Shown here piece after piece: positions 1-11,697 of a stretch of DNA of 64,000 nucleotides. The notes under the pieces were generated by a model. That model was not told the origin of the DNA. It worked only from the letters and a program-made list of their open reading frames with translations, and searched no databases. The DNA is taken from contig CM073537.1 in the NCBI GenBank assembly GCA_037074615.1, positions 13,907,989 to 13,971,988 of the forward strand. Reading direction: 5' to 3'. The position numbers and the translations under genes are program-made. Origin of the DNA: Leucaena leucocephala (Eukaryota; Streptophyta; Magnoliopsida; Fabales; Fabaceae). Numbering within the stretch: the first letter of the stretch is position 1; each line of letters opens with the position of its first letter.

Positions 1-500
1 AATTTAAATTAAAAATCCTAATAATTTATAAGTTGATTATCAACTCCCATATCATTAAAATTACCATTAAAATTAAATATTTTTTATCCGTCATAATTTT
101 TATATTTTTTATTATATATAATATTATTTAAAAAGTAACACATGCGTGTAATTTTAAATATTTTTAAAATATTTAATAAAATTTAAACTATTTACTTGAC
201 AAAGCTCTTTTTAATAAAAAATATAAAACATTTTAAAAAATATTTAAAATTTTTATTTAACTTTTTTTAAAAATGTAAAATACTAAAAATTATATGTCAT
301 ATTAAAATTATTATTTTTAAATAATATAATATATAATAAAAAAATATAAAAATTATGCGTATAAAAAATTGTTAATTTAAATAGTGATTATAACGTTTAT
401 AATTAATACAAGATATATTAAAATTTTTAATTTAATTTTTTAAAAGATTAATGAGTTGAAGTTTTGTGGATTTTAACTTTATATTTTTTAAAGAAAATAA
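1..500. repeat. AT-rich partial MITE-like repeat at window edge
   Basis: Very AT-rich, gene-free stretch cut by the window edge. Its wording (runs around 'gtcataatttttat' and a long 'aattttaaatattttt' section) resembles the inner part of the long-TIR element at about 45.25-45.83 kb, so it is probably one arm of the same MITE family. No reading frame or RNA gene is visible. Confidence 0.4.
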
Positions 501-631
501 ACAAAATTAATTACAACCGCCACAAAACTCTAATTACAAGACCCTATCTACGCCATGAATTATTATTTTAATATGATCTTGTCTGTTTGATTCATAGTGC
601 GTTAGAAACATTCTAAATTTTGATTTTAACA

Positions 632-1115
632 GTACTTATCTGGCCTAAATTTCGGTTTAAAATTTTTTTAAAATAAACAATCATATTTATTCAAACGAGA
701 TTTTGAACTAAATTATAGTTTAAAATCAATATTTTGAATAAGCTATTCAGACTAGCTTTTGAAACAGTAAATAGCTTATGAACTATCTAATTACTATTTT
801 ACCTTTATTTTTTTTACACTCTCTCTCCTCTCTCATCTTTCTTCTCTTTTCTTAATCATCTTTTCTCTCTTATCTTTACTCTCTATCTCTCTCCTCTTTT
901 TTCTCTCTTTTTCACCATCTCATCTCTCATCTCTCTCATTTTTTTTTTATATTTTTAATAAAATCATACTATTTTTAATAATTTATCATTTACAAAAATA
1001 ATTCTATTAATAATTATCTAAACAATCGTCCTTTTAAATCCCCTTTTTTTCTGTAAATTTTTCTCCCAAATCTCTTTTCTAAAAACGGTTCAAAAGCCCC
1101 CTTTTTTTTTTCGTA
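632..1115. repeat. MITE-like repeat with pyrimidine-rich core, copy a
   Basis: One of several copies of a non-coding repeat; others are near 22.52-23.02, 30.55-30.88 and 38.21-38.76 kb. Shared order: a 'ttgaataagctatt' segment, a short AT part ending 'aattactatttta', a long CT-rich tract (about 800-940), then 'aaatcatac..ttagtaattta'-type sequence and 'attatctaaaca'. The end motifs resemble the shared plant MITE signature around 'atccaaaca'. No coding potential is seen. Confidence 0.5.
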
Positions 1116-2300
1116 AACCTTCTTCTGAAATCTAATCCAGCCCGTAACCTAAAAGCTATAAGCCATTGAAAAAAAAAAGCAGAGAGCGAGATTCAGAATT
1201 CCTACTTCCAGCTGGTTTAGTCACCTCCGGTTCACTACTCGGACTCTCTGCTTCACGGGCTGCCTTCTGCTTCGTGGCTGCTGCCGTAGCTCGTCGTGGC
1301 TCTGGTTCACGGCGTGCCTTCGGTTGTGATCTTCTGTTTTGGTTTTCGTGCTTCTTCAGGTTCGTTTATGTCCTCTGTTCTCCGTTGAACGTCCTTCCGG
1401 TTTGTTGTTTCTGGCTTGTGGCTTCCATTTCTGTTTCATTTGATGGCTCAGTAGCTGTCAGCTTTTGGTTTAAATAAATAATGAATGGAAGTGGTGAAAG
1501 TGGGATTTTAATTCTGAGAAAGGAGTAGTGGAATGGGAGAAGGGATCAAAATAGATAAGTAATTGGAGAAGAGTAGAGAGAAAAATTTGAAGAAAGATTT
1601 TTAATTGATAGGGGCCACCTTGTGCAATGCACTTTATAGCTAAGAAAGGTGTGTGTTTTTTCTGTCTTGAAAATTTCCACATTCCCTCTGCTTCTGTTTG
1701 GTTTCTTCCTGTTACATAAGTAGTGGATAAGAAAGCTCAAGTGGGTATCTAGGAATGGTGACCAATCTAAGAATGATCTTCTATAATTTCACATTTGGGA
1801 ACCTCCACTGTTTATTAAGAATGAGTTATATTTCATTATATTCATCAACACAGATTTTAATGTAATTGACTCATGCTACTTACAAATTCTTGTGTTTATT
1901 GACTGTGAGATATGGATATTTTATTTTGGATATATAAGTTTCATAGTTATTCATGAATGATATTGGATTGACTTCAAGAAATTTAATTGAGATGTAGATA
2001 GCCATCAAACGTGAGTCACCTTGCATTTCAAACCATTCCAAACCAACCAAGAATTGAATCAAACCTTTGAACACCTTTATCCTTAACTCAAGGGTTGTCA
2101 TTCTCTCCAAGTTGGCATTATCATTGCTTGTGTCTTCCATAGTCGTCGTCCCCTGTTATCCACCTCTGTCAAGAGGGAGAGAATCAGACACTTTGCTGGA
2201 ATCAGATGTGTTGTCTTCTTCAATCATCTTCTTTACCTGCCTTCTTCCTCCATAATCTTCCTTCATCTTAATTCTTATTTCTCATCTTTCTTTAATGTTT
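1116..2300. other. Unassigned stretch upstream of CBL copy 1
   Basis: Gene-free by homology. Positions 1180-1450 are clearly more GC- and CpG-rich than the surroundings, as in a transcribed leader or an old element end. On the minus strand a reading frame runs from about 2290 to 1880, with one stop near 2150, encoding an acidic N-terminal stretch followed by a segment containing MTTLELRIKVF and a conserved-looking SIKFLEVNPISF. I do not recognise it. It could be a gene fragment or a chance frame, and it has no visible partner exons. Confidence 0.25.
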
Positions 2301-3001
2301 TGATCTTAAAAGAGATGCTTCCTTATCTGCCTATAAGCAAGCTTAACTAGTATATGTGGTGTACTTTTAGGTTATGCAAATTTTACATGTTGAAGATTCT
2401 ATCTATAAGCAAGGTTATCAGTCTGTGGGAAGCTTTGCAGTTTACGTTAATTGAATAAGATGCTTTGCCGTTGAAGTTTCAAGGAATCAATTCATTGATC
2501 ATTGGAAGCTTTGCATTTTTCTTTAATCAAATAAGCTTTGTATATGCCCTATTAGTTCTGCTGGTTTTGCACAATTATTTCTAATATGGTCCTAAATTGA
2601 CTGTTATGATTGTTGCTTGTTGTGGTGGTTTTGTGATGGATTAGTATTGGGCTTTACATTTTAGTAAATTGCATGATACTTTGTTGCATTGCTACCGAAT
2701 TATTACTTTGCATTATTACATTATTGCTTCCTTGTTGTTTTGGCTTTGAACTGTTTTTGTTATGATTGTGTTAGGTTGTGTATTACGTGCAGTTCTGTGG
2801 CATCTTGGATGGCTTGAAATTCTATGTGGTATCTTGGATGACTTGAAATGCTAAGATGATGGTGATGAGCAGAGATGCTCAGGAAATTGTTGTTTAGGCA
2901 ATAGGCAATCTGGATGCATAAAATTGGGACTTCATACCACATTGAAACTCCACAGCCTTGAAGAGCATAAGAAAAACCTAGCTCTTTCTTGATATTCTGT
3001 G

Positions 3002-6000
3002 ATGGCTTCAGCCTCAATTTTTTCCAGGCCTTTCGTTACTCCAGTCGCTATTGATCTCCAAGCTAAGGTAACAAGGATCATTGTTTCATACACTTTATGC
3101 ACCCTATATAATTATTGGGTGATAAACATGTAGTGCAAAGTGTTGGTATTCACTTAGTTGTTGGCATCTTTACCCAAAAAAAATGCATTGTTGCTAGAAT
3201 TTAACTACTGTGATAATATTTCATATGCTGGGAGGGTCTTACTTTTGTACCTGACGTTTATGAAGAGGATAGACAAGACCTTGATAAAGTTAAAATTCCA
3301 ATTGTAGTCTGTATGCATAATGTTTACATTTCTCATTGTGTTTTAGAGCACAACTAGTGGAACTATGTGGGAGAGCTTGGGATTTTACAAGTTGGCAAAT
3401 TCAAAGTCAAACCGACTGATTTGTGCAAAGGGGTTCAGACTGAATTGTTCAATTGATAGGGAGATGATTGTGAGCAAATCAGCTTTGGTGGACAGTATTG
3501 CAGAGTGCTCAAGTGGTTTTTGCTATGTTTCTTGTGTTCATACTGTATATATAATTTTTGTTTTATATGTAAATAGTTTCCACCTCTATTTGCAGAAGAG
3601 GAGACATGTGAGCCTGGTCTTTCTACAGTGTTAATGAATTTTGATAATGAGTTTGATCCTTATGAAGCGGTCAGTACACCAATATACCAAACTGCTACTT
3701 TTAAGCAGGTGAAAATTTGATCTTTACATGCTGAGCTCTTTAGTTATTGTGTGTTTAGTCTCTATTCCATGATATTCTTTTGATATTGTGCCTGTTTTCT
3801 ATACTTTTCCATGCAGCCTTCTGCAACAGAAAATGGTCCTTATGACTATACTAGAAGTGGAAATCCTACCCGAGATGCTTTGGAAAGGTTTGACCTGATT
3901 TGTTGTCATGATTTGTCTATATCTGTTTCTTCTTTCCATCCTCTTTTACTTGACATATTTTTGTATCCTCAGGTTACTAGCAAAGCTTGACAAAGCAGAT
4001 AGAGCCTTTTGCTTTGGTAGTGGAATGGCTGCTTTGAGTGCTGTTAGTCAACTTTTTGAAACCGGTGCATTTCCTTATCTTAGTCTGTTTTGTTTTTGTA
4101 ACTCAGATTTTAAAACAATGAAAGCATTAAAATATATCTGTTTAAAGTAGTTTATAGTAAAATTGGTTAAATGAAGTGTCTTTCTTGGCACTGTGTGTGC
4201 AAATATGTTTCACAAACTGAGCAATTCAGTGCTCCACCTAGCATGTGAGTTGATGACTTGAGTCTGAGAGAGTATGAGAACAGAGAGAATATGAGGAAAA
4301 AGTATTCAGTGTGTTTTTTGACTTACAGGAGCCTCTTATTTGTAGTGCAAGCCTAAATAATGGCTAATAAAGACAGAACAACTACAAAATCAAATTTCCC
4401 AGATTATGTACAATCATTCCTAATCAAATGTAATCAATCGTAATCAACTGGCAATAAAATATTCTCAGCATAATAATAAACTTCAGCATTTTTGAGCCAG
4501 AAAAGTAAATTTTGAAGTTTGTAGATATATTCAATTAAAATATTATGTGCAATAAATAAGTACATAACATCACAAGAAATCAAAGTCATTTTTTTTATAT
4601 TCAAGCTTTTAAGTTATTAAGCCATCTTCTTTAAATATTGATATCACATTTTTTACATTACATTTTGTCTTCATTTTTTTCCTATAATACCATATTTATT
4701 CTGCCCTGAGATTATAATGTTAAGTGGTGGTAATTATATATTTTTTTCTTGATAAAATTCACATGTATTGGAATGCATATAATTTTATTTTCATTATATA
4801 AATATAACGGCGACAACTTGTGCATATCTTCTCATAGTTTTCGTTGGAGATCATGTATTCTGAACTGATTGCTTTTATTGTCATTTGCTTCTATAATCTC
4901 ATGTAGGTGATAAAATTGTTGCTGGAGATGATATCTATGGTGGTTCAGATAGACTACTGTCCCGCATCATTCCAAAGTCTGGAGTTGTAGTGAAGTAAGT
5001 GTGATTTTCAGCTTTTCATACGTTTGTTTCCTGTGGAGTAATGAATTATGAAACAAATTATTGTTGGATTGATTATTTGATTCCAAGCATTGTAGCTTTC
5101 ACTGACGATGAGGTTGTAATGCTTGCACGCACAGACGATTAAATACAAGTGATCTAGAGGAGGTAGCCTGTTCTATTGGACCTTGTACTAAGTTAGTGTG
5201 GCTGGAGAGTCCTACCAATCCTCGATTACAAATATCTGATATTCGAGTAAGCTGTTTTCTTTCGTAAGTTTGAAGCATTTTATTTTGGTTTTTGTCTCTT
5301 TTTTTGAGCTGTTATAAGGCATAAGCATCTTTGAAGAAACTTCAGTTATTTGCCAAGGCATTGTCTTTGGTTGGGAATACAGAAAGTTGGAGCGCGACTG
5401 ATTGCTTTTGTCACAATATATAGTTGAGATATTAACTTATTATTGAGTAAACTATGTTGTTGTTTTATTATTATTGCTGCTGTTGTCGTTATTTCAGTTT
5501 TCTGGTAATATGATGGGTCTCAATTTTTCTGGCTAGAGATGTTTCTTGGATTTTCCTGTTTGTCACTCGTCTCTGATGTAATATTCTCAATACAACAACA
5601 ACAACAAAGCCTTTTCCCATTAAATGGGGTCGGCTACATGGATCATACGACGCCATTGTGCTCTGTCAAAAACTAAATCCTTGGATAGGTTATTGACCAG
5701 GAGATCCCGCTCAATGACCTCGTTGAGCGTTCTCTTTGGCCTTCCTCTACTCCTTTTAACCGGACTCCATACTATTTGATCCACCCTCCTCACTGGCGCA
5801 TCCCTTGGCCTTCTTTGTACGTGTCCAAACCACCTAAGACGGTTCTCCACTATTTTCTCCGCAATAGGTGCCACTCCAACTCTTCCCCGTATTTGTTCAT
5901 TACGAATCTTATCTTTTCTTGTATGCCCACACATCTATCTCAACATCCTCATTTCGGCTACCCCAACTTTATGCTCTTGTTGTCCTTTTAAAGCCCAACA

Positions 6001-9000
6001 TTCACTTCCATAAAGCATTGCTGGTCTTATAGCAGTACGATAAAACTTTCCTTTTAATTTATCTGGTACTTTCCGATCACATATAACCCCAGTAGCCTTT
6101 CTCCATTTAAACCACCCAGCCTGGATTCTATGATTAACATCCTCCAAAATTTCACCATCTTTCTGTATAATTGATCCCAAATATTTGAACTTATCTATTT
6201 GTGGAATAACTTGATCTCCTAATCTGACCTCCAAATTACTTCTAACTTGCCTCTTAGAAAAATTACAATGCATGTATTCAGTCTTACTTCTACTCAGACG
6301 AAAACCCTTCGACTCTAAAGTACTTCTCCATAACTCAAGTTTAAAATTGATCTCTTCTCTTGACTCCGCCATAAGAACTATATCGTCCGCAAAAAGCATG
6401 CACTTAGGGATTTCGTCTTGAATAGGCTTAGTTAGAACATCCACTACCAGATTAAATAAATAAGGACTCAAAGATGATCCCTGATGTAGACCAATCTTTA
6501 TGGGAAAATCCTTTGTTTCTCCCCCAGACGTTCTTACAGTAGTAGTTACCCCTTCATACATATCTTTTATTGCTTTGATATATGCTATCCGTACACCTTT
6601 CTTTTCCAAAGCTTTCCAAAGCACCTCCCTTGGCACTCGATCATACGCTTTTTCTAAATCAATGAAGACCAAATGCAAGTCTCTTCTTTTGGTCCGATAC
6701 TTTTCCATTAACCCCCTTAATAAATAAATCTCCTCCATTGTAGACCTACCTGGCATGAAACCACACTGATTCTCCGTAATATCAGTCTCTAATCTCAACC
6801 TGTGTTCAATTACCTTTTCCCATAACTTCATAGTGTGACTCATAAGCTTTATCCCTCTATAATTTGCACAATTTTGAATATCCCCTTTATTTTTATAGAT
6901 AGGAACTAAAGTACTTTTCCTCCAATCATCAGGCATTTTCTTAGAACTTAAAATCACATTAAAAAGTTTAGCAAGCCACACCACCCCCGTTTCGCCTAAA
7001 CACTTTCAAACTTCAATAGGAATCCCGTCAGGTCCAACCGCTTTATTATTTTCCATTTTCTTAAGCGCCTCTTTAACCTCGCCAACACGGATCCTACGGT
7101 AAAATGCCAAATTTGGTTCAACTTCTCGTGTTAAATCTCCTAACTCATAACTCGACACTCCTCCCTCGTCATTAAACAATTTGTAAAAATAAGTCTCCCA
7201 CCGTTCTTTAATATCACCATCTGCAACCAAAACCTTGCCTTCTTCATCTTTAATACATCGTACTTGATCCAAATCCCTCGATTTCCTTTCCCTGTCTCTT
7301 GCAATCTTATAAATCTTTCGTTCTCCCGACTTTGTCCCTAACTCCTTATAAAATTCCTCAAAAGCTTTAGAACGAGCTACACTCACTGCCTTCTTCGTTT
7401 CCTTCTTAGCTAAACGATATTTTTCCCAATTTTCAGTATTATCACATAAGTGTATAGCCTTGAAACAGTCTCTCTTGTTCTTAACTTTCTCTTGTACGTC
7501 TTCGTTCCACCACCAAGTCTCCTTATCTCGTCGACCAAAACCTTTAGCTTCTCCCAAAATTACTTTAGCAACCGTTTGTACCTTGTCAGCCATTTCCTTC
7601 CACATGATATTAGCATTTTCCTGCTCCTCCCAAACCCCTTCATTTAACATAGTTCTTTTAAAAGTTTCCCTCTTCTCCCCCTTTAACTGCCACCACTTGA
7701 CTCTTGTATTTAAAACACGTTGGCTCTTTTCCTTATTGCACTTAATACGCACGTCAAGGGCCATTAACCTGTGCTGGGTTGTCACTCCGTCCCCTGGAAT
7801 CACTTTACAATTTGTACAAAGTCCTCTGTCATGACTCCTTACCAAAAAGAAATCAATCTGTGACCTGTGGACCCCACTCTTGTAAGTGATCAAGTGTTCC
7901 TCCCGCTTTTTAAAACACGTGTTGACAATCTTAAGATTGTAAGCTAAGGAAAACTCTAGAATAGATGTAATATTCTCAATATGGTAGCAAAATAAACTCA
8001 TAAACATTATAAAGAAAAACACATTATTATTTTAGTATATATTGTATTTGAACTTGAATATTCTAAGTGTCACCATATTGCGTTTTAGTATAGATTGTAT
8101 TTCAAGTCTTAGTAGATAGCTACAGGTGTGGAAAATGAAGGAAAAATAGCCACGTTCTCAGAGACCCACTCCTTGCACTTTGAGTGGCTAAACTTTCCTG
8201 CACACAATGGGCATACCACCTGCCACTTTCAATAGACCCAACCATTCTGTATTTTACCCAACTCATTCTTCTCTTTCTCCTCTAACTGCCTGGATAGTAC
8301 AGGTTTAGTAGTTGCCTCTTGCCCTTTCTAATATTATTGATCCCTCGATACTTATTACTGTTTTTGTTGTTCACTTGTTCTTACTGGTATATGTTATTAA
8401 AGGTCCATCAGTAGTTTTCTTGCCTCTTCTTGCTTAATTAAAGAACAAAAGGCCCATGCCTATCAAGTTCTTGCATGGACCCAACTTCAAATAATTTGTA
8501 TGATATGAACTTGTTGTATGTAATTCTTTTGAATGGAAATATATATAATAAATAGAAATATAAATATATAAATATATATAATAAATAGAAATATATATAA
8601 TAAATATAAAAAAATTATATAATCTAATTAATATATTACTATTCCAATTTATTACAATACAATATATTTATTACATTTTTTTTTTATTTTTTTTTTATTT
8701 ATTTATTTGGATTTGTGTTTGTGCCGCCCAGAAAAAGGAAATCAAGTGATTCCTTCTTTGTTTTCCTTTCGTTTTCTTTATTTTAACTTTGAAAGTATTG
8801 ACAGATATTATCGAGGAAGAGATGTTTTGAATCAATTAATGAAATTCATTTTTCAAAAATATCATCAGAAAAAAAAAATGAAATGGAGTTTTTTGAAACA
8901 TCGGAAAAAGTTTTCTATTTTGTCATTTATACGAATAAAGGATCTTATGATTATGATTATTAAGAACTCAACAGAAAATGTCTTACATTTTGCTAATTTA

Positions 9001-11697
9001 TGTCCAGAAAATATCAGAGATGGCTCATGCACATGGTGCTCTTGTATTGGTGGACAACAGTATAATGTCTCCTGTGTTATGCCAGCCATTGGAACTTGGA
9101 GCAGGTATTCATATAACCATTGCAAGATAATGAAGTATAATTAGATTTAACTATTTAATAACATGCTTGTTAACATGAACTAGCAATTGGGAGTGCTTAA
9201 AAGGTCACATTTGGTCTCTTGATGCATTTTATTTTTTTCACTTTCTGTGTGTGTCGATTGAAGCAAGCTTTAGGGAATAAAAGGAAAAAGAAATTTCTAT
9301 TAAGTGACAGCTACAATTTTGTCCTATTTTCCAGATATTGTTATGCATTCAGCTACCAAATTTATTGGCGGACATAGTTATATCATGGCTGGTGTTGTTG
9401 CTGTGAAAGGCGAAAGGTTGCAGCTCTTATTCTCTGTGTCTCAAACATTTATGAATTATGATGTTGAAGATATTGTTTTGTTTGCAAGCCACTTTTGTCA
9501 ATCAGTTAATTATATACAGGGAATTTATGAACTAAATTTCAATTCAATGGCAAATTTTGCTGATGAGCATGTGATGCGTAACATTTGATGTGCTTGTGAT
9601 TCTTAAAATTAAGAATGAAACAATACTCTTGTTGCTCTTTCTTGGATAATTCCTAGTTTTCAAATAGCTTTGTTTAAGTCACTTTTCATTCGTTAAGTTT
9701 GTTGTTATGTTGTGAACTACTTCCTATTGTATTTATGATTTCATTTTCATTTTCCATCCATTTCATAATTTTTTTATTCAATTAATCATGTGGATCAGTA
9801 CTCTGAGTTTCCTCAAATTTTTTTGCCTTTGATCATCATCTTGTAAAGGTTGGCAAAAGAAATGTATTTTTTACAAAATGCAGTGGGTTCGGGCTTAGCT
9901 CCATTTGACTGTTGGCTCTGTTTGCAAGGAATCAAAACAATGGAGCTGCGAGTTGAGAAGCAACAGGTGCCTTAGGAAACATTGAAGTTAATGGTTGATA
10001 GTTTCTAGTCTACATGGTTTTTTAATTATTCTTATATTCTTGCAGTACTATTATATACTTGTACAGCGTGGTTTTCACAAAATAATGAATTTTAAATGAT
10101 GTCTTGAATCTCTGCTTTTCAAAATCGGATTGTATCTCAAGCTAAGCTTCCATTTTAAATTTCAGTGCTGAGATAACTCCTATAAGTACCATTGTTTATT
10201 TATATATATATATATAAATAATAGAGCCAACATATTTTGCAGAAGAGTGCACAAAAGATTGCTGAGTTTCTTGCCTCCCATCCCCGAGTAAAGAAAGTAA
10301 ACTATGCTGGTCTTCCTGGTCATCCTGGACGTGACCTGCACTACTCTCAAGTATGGTTTACCTGTTGAAATTCAATTTTTTCGTTGATATGCCTGAAATG
10401 ATTTTATTTATTCATTGGGATCCTGTTTTGCAGGCAAAGGGGGCAGGATCAGTGCTTAGCTTTTTGACAGGCTCTCTGGCTCTCTCAAAGCATGTTGTTG
10501 AAAGTACCGAATACTTTAGCATTGCTGTCAGTTTTGGTACGTATTTTTATCCCTTTGCTCTAATAAAGGGTTTTTTAATTGCTTATAAAAGAACAGGCTT
10601 AAATGTATTGTTGATCTCTTTAATTTCTTTTTTTAAGCAATTTAGGCCATATAGTTCAAATTGATACGATCCTGTCTCCGGTTATATGAAAAAGGAGTAA
10701 TTATAAAATTCTAGTAAGGGCCGAATTATAGACTCTTTTTAATTTTCCTGTTTTATTTATCAGTTGTCAAACATAATCTTGTTATTTTCATTTTGTTTGA
10801 TAAAGAAGTATATTTTGGGAATATTCATTGACATGTAAATTGTTCATTTATTTTAATTCGTCATTTACATATATTCGTCACTGTGAGTTATCTATCGGTT
10901 GGCTCATAGATGACCTGAATGGTAAGGTGGTAGGGTGTGATAGAGAATCTTGTTGCTAATAGCAAATTTAGCAGTTAGCATGTTGCGTGTAGTTTCCTTG
11001 TTGGCCATGTGATTTTACTAGTCATTAATTGATCATTGCTGACCTAGTATTCCTTTCTCTGTGGTTGTATCAACTTTTTGTTTTTTGGCCAAACTGAGTG
11101 TGTCAACTGAAATAATGAAAAATAATGAATTGTTAAGGTTTCAATGATAACCTTGATAATTTATGGGTCAAGGTCTAATTTTGTCTTTTGGAAGTTTTCG
11201 CATAGGAGCTATGGGTATTAGGAAGTTTTTCTTAGATCAATATTACTCTAGAAATATTTAAAAAGGAATAAAGTCGCCTCTAACTAGTAAAAATATTAAT
11301 AGTCAACATTAGTTTTTAATGGTTAGGGTGATTTTGTTCATTTTTTAACACTTCTGAGGCAATATTGATTTAAGAAATCTTCTAGATGTTTAGCTCCTAC
11401 GAGAAAACTTACGGGACGAACTTGAACCTTTAACTCATAATTTATGAGTGACAGACTCATGTCTGAGTTGTGAATATTTTCCTGCAAAATGCTGACCTTG
11501 TGAATTTTGTTATACTGTTAGGGAGTGTGAAGTCCCTCATAAGCATGCCTTGCTTTATGTCCCATGCTAGCATACCGGCAGCAGTCCGAGAGGCCCGAGG
11601 TTTAACTGAAGATCTTGTGCGTATTTCTGTTGGGATTGAGAATGTTGATGATCTCATTGCTGATCTGGACAAGGCACTCTCATCTGGGCCTCTCTAA
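3002..11697 (+). CDS. CBL: Cystathionine beta-lyase, plastid (CBL copy 1)
   Basis: PLP enzyme cleaving cystathionine to homocysteine, pyruvate and ammonia in the plastid, the step before methionine synthase. Thirteen exons with GT-AG introns and continuous phase: 3002-3067, 3347-3515, 3596-3708, 3817-3887, 3973-4064, 4907-4994, 5135-5246, 9008-9104, 9335-9416, 9849-9966, 10243-10350, 10434-10536, 11522-11697. They join to 1395 nt (464 aa), the length I recall for Arabidopsis CBL. The start at 3002 opens a Ser-rich transit peptide (MASASIFSRPF). Visible motifs: PLP-phosphate YDYTRSGNPTRD, GMAALSAV, DDIYGGSDRLL, VWLESPTNPR, VDNSIMSPVL (PLP-pyridine Asp), HSATKFIGGHS with the Schiff-base Lys, SMPCFMSHASIP, and EDLVRISVGIE with the carboxylate-binding Arg. 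Odd points: GHSY where the family normally has GHSD, and a 3.8-kb intron 7 holding a LINE. Exon calls are by eye, but every junction keeps frame. Confidence 0.93.
5575..7981 (-). mobile_element. RTE-clade LINE with 18-bp target duplications, 5'-truncated
   Basis: Non-LTR retrotransposon in intron 7 of CBL copy 1, reverse orientation. The flanking direct repeat gatgtaatattctcaata stands at 5575-5592 and 7964-7981, so the element is 5593-7963. Its 3' end (left) has the TTG-repeat tail and the GTAGCCGACCCC motif (reverse strand) typical of plant RTE elements. The 5' end is truncated inside the endonuclease domain. TSD, simple-repeat tail and 5' truncation together indicate target-primed reverse transcription. 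Confidence 0.93.
5620..7963 (-). pseudogene. RTE reverse transcriptase polyprotein, two nonsense codons
   Basis: One reading frame on the minus strand with only two stops, at 7006-7008 (TGA) and 5935-5937 (TAG). Both stand where the family usually has Trp (IPIEV-W-KCLGETG and EMRMLR-W-MCGHTR). Order: end of the endonuclease domain (HRSQIDFFLVR), a Lys-rich linker, then reverse transcriptase with NYRGIKL, QCGFMPGRST, IDLEKAYDRVP, GLHQGSSLSPYLF and the catalytic MLFADDIVLMA, followed by the C-terminal segment RWFGHVQRRP. No frameshift is seen, so the copy is fairly young. It is not functional: the endonuclease is truncated and the frame is interrupted. Both stops fit C-to-T changes on the plus strand, as expected from methylated-cytosine decay. 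Confidence 0.9.
8040..9007. other. Rest of intron 7 of CBL copy 1
   Basis: Intronic. Positions 8535-8700 are AT-rich near-tandem sequence (repeats around 'atatataataaatagaa'). From about 8707 to 8980 a plus-strand frame with many Lys/Phe/Ile codons runs into exon 8 (segment RYYRGRDVLNQLMKFIFQ). I could not match it to a plastid, mitochondrial or transposon protein, and it is probably chance or an old insertion. Confidence 0.4.
9105..11521 (+). other. Introns 8-12 of CBL copy 1
   Basis: Intronic sequence between the exons of copy 1. Intron 12 (10537-11521) is the longest and ends in the acceptor used for the last exon at 11522. A (TA)n run stands at 10201-10216 just before exon 11. No nested gene or clear transposon end was found, apart from general AT-richness. 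Confidence 0.6.

Noticed and set aside
1166..1477. Plus-strand 103-aa protein upstream of copy 1
   Set aside because: Ser/Cys/Phe-rich translation of a CpG-rich leader-like stretch, no known domain, no splice partner.
8707..9144. Organelle-derived or separate gene in intron 7 of copy 1
   Set aside because: The frame runs through a splice acceptor into exon 8 in the wrong phase. No plastid or mitochondrial protein could be matched.
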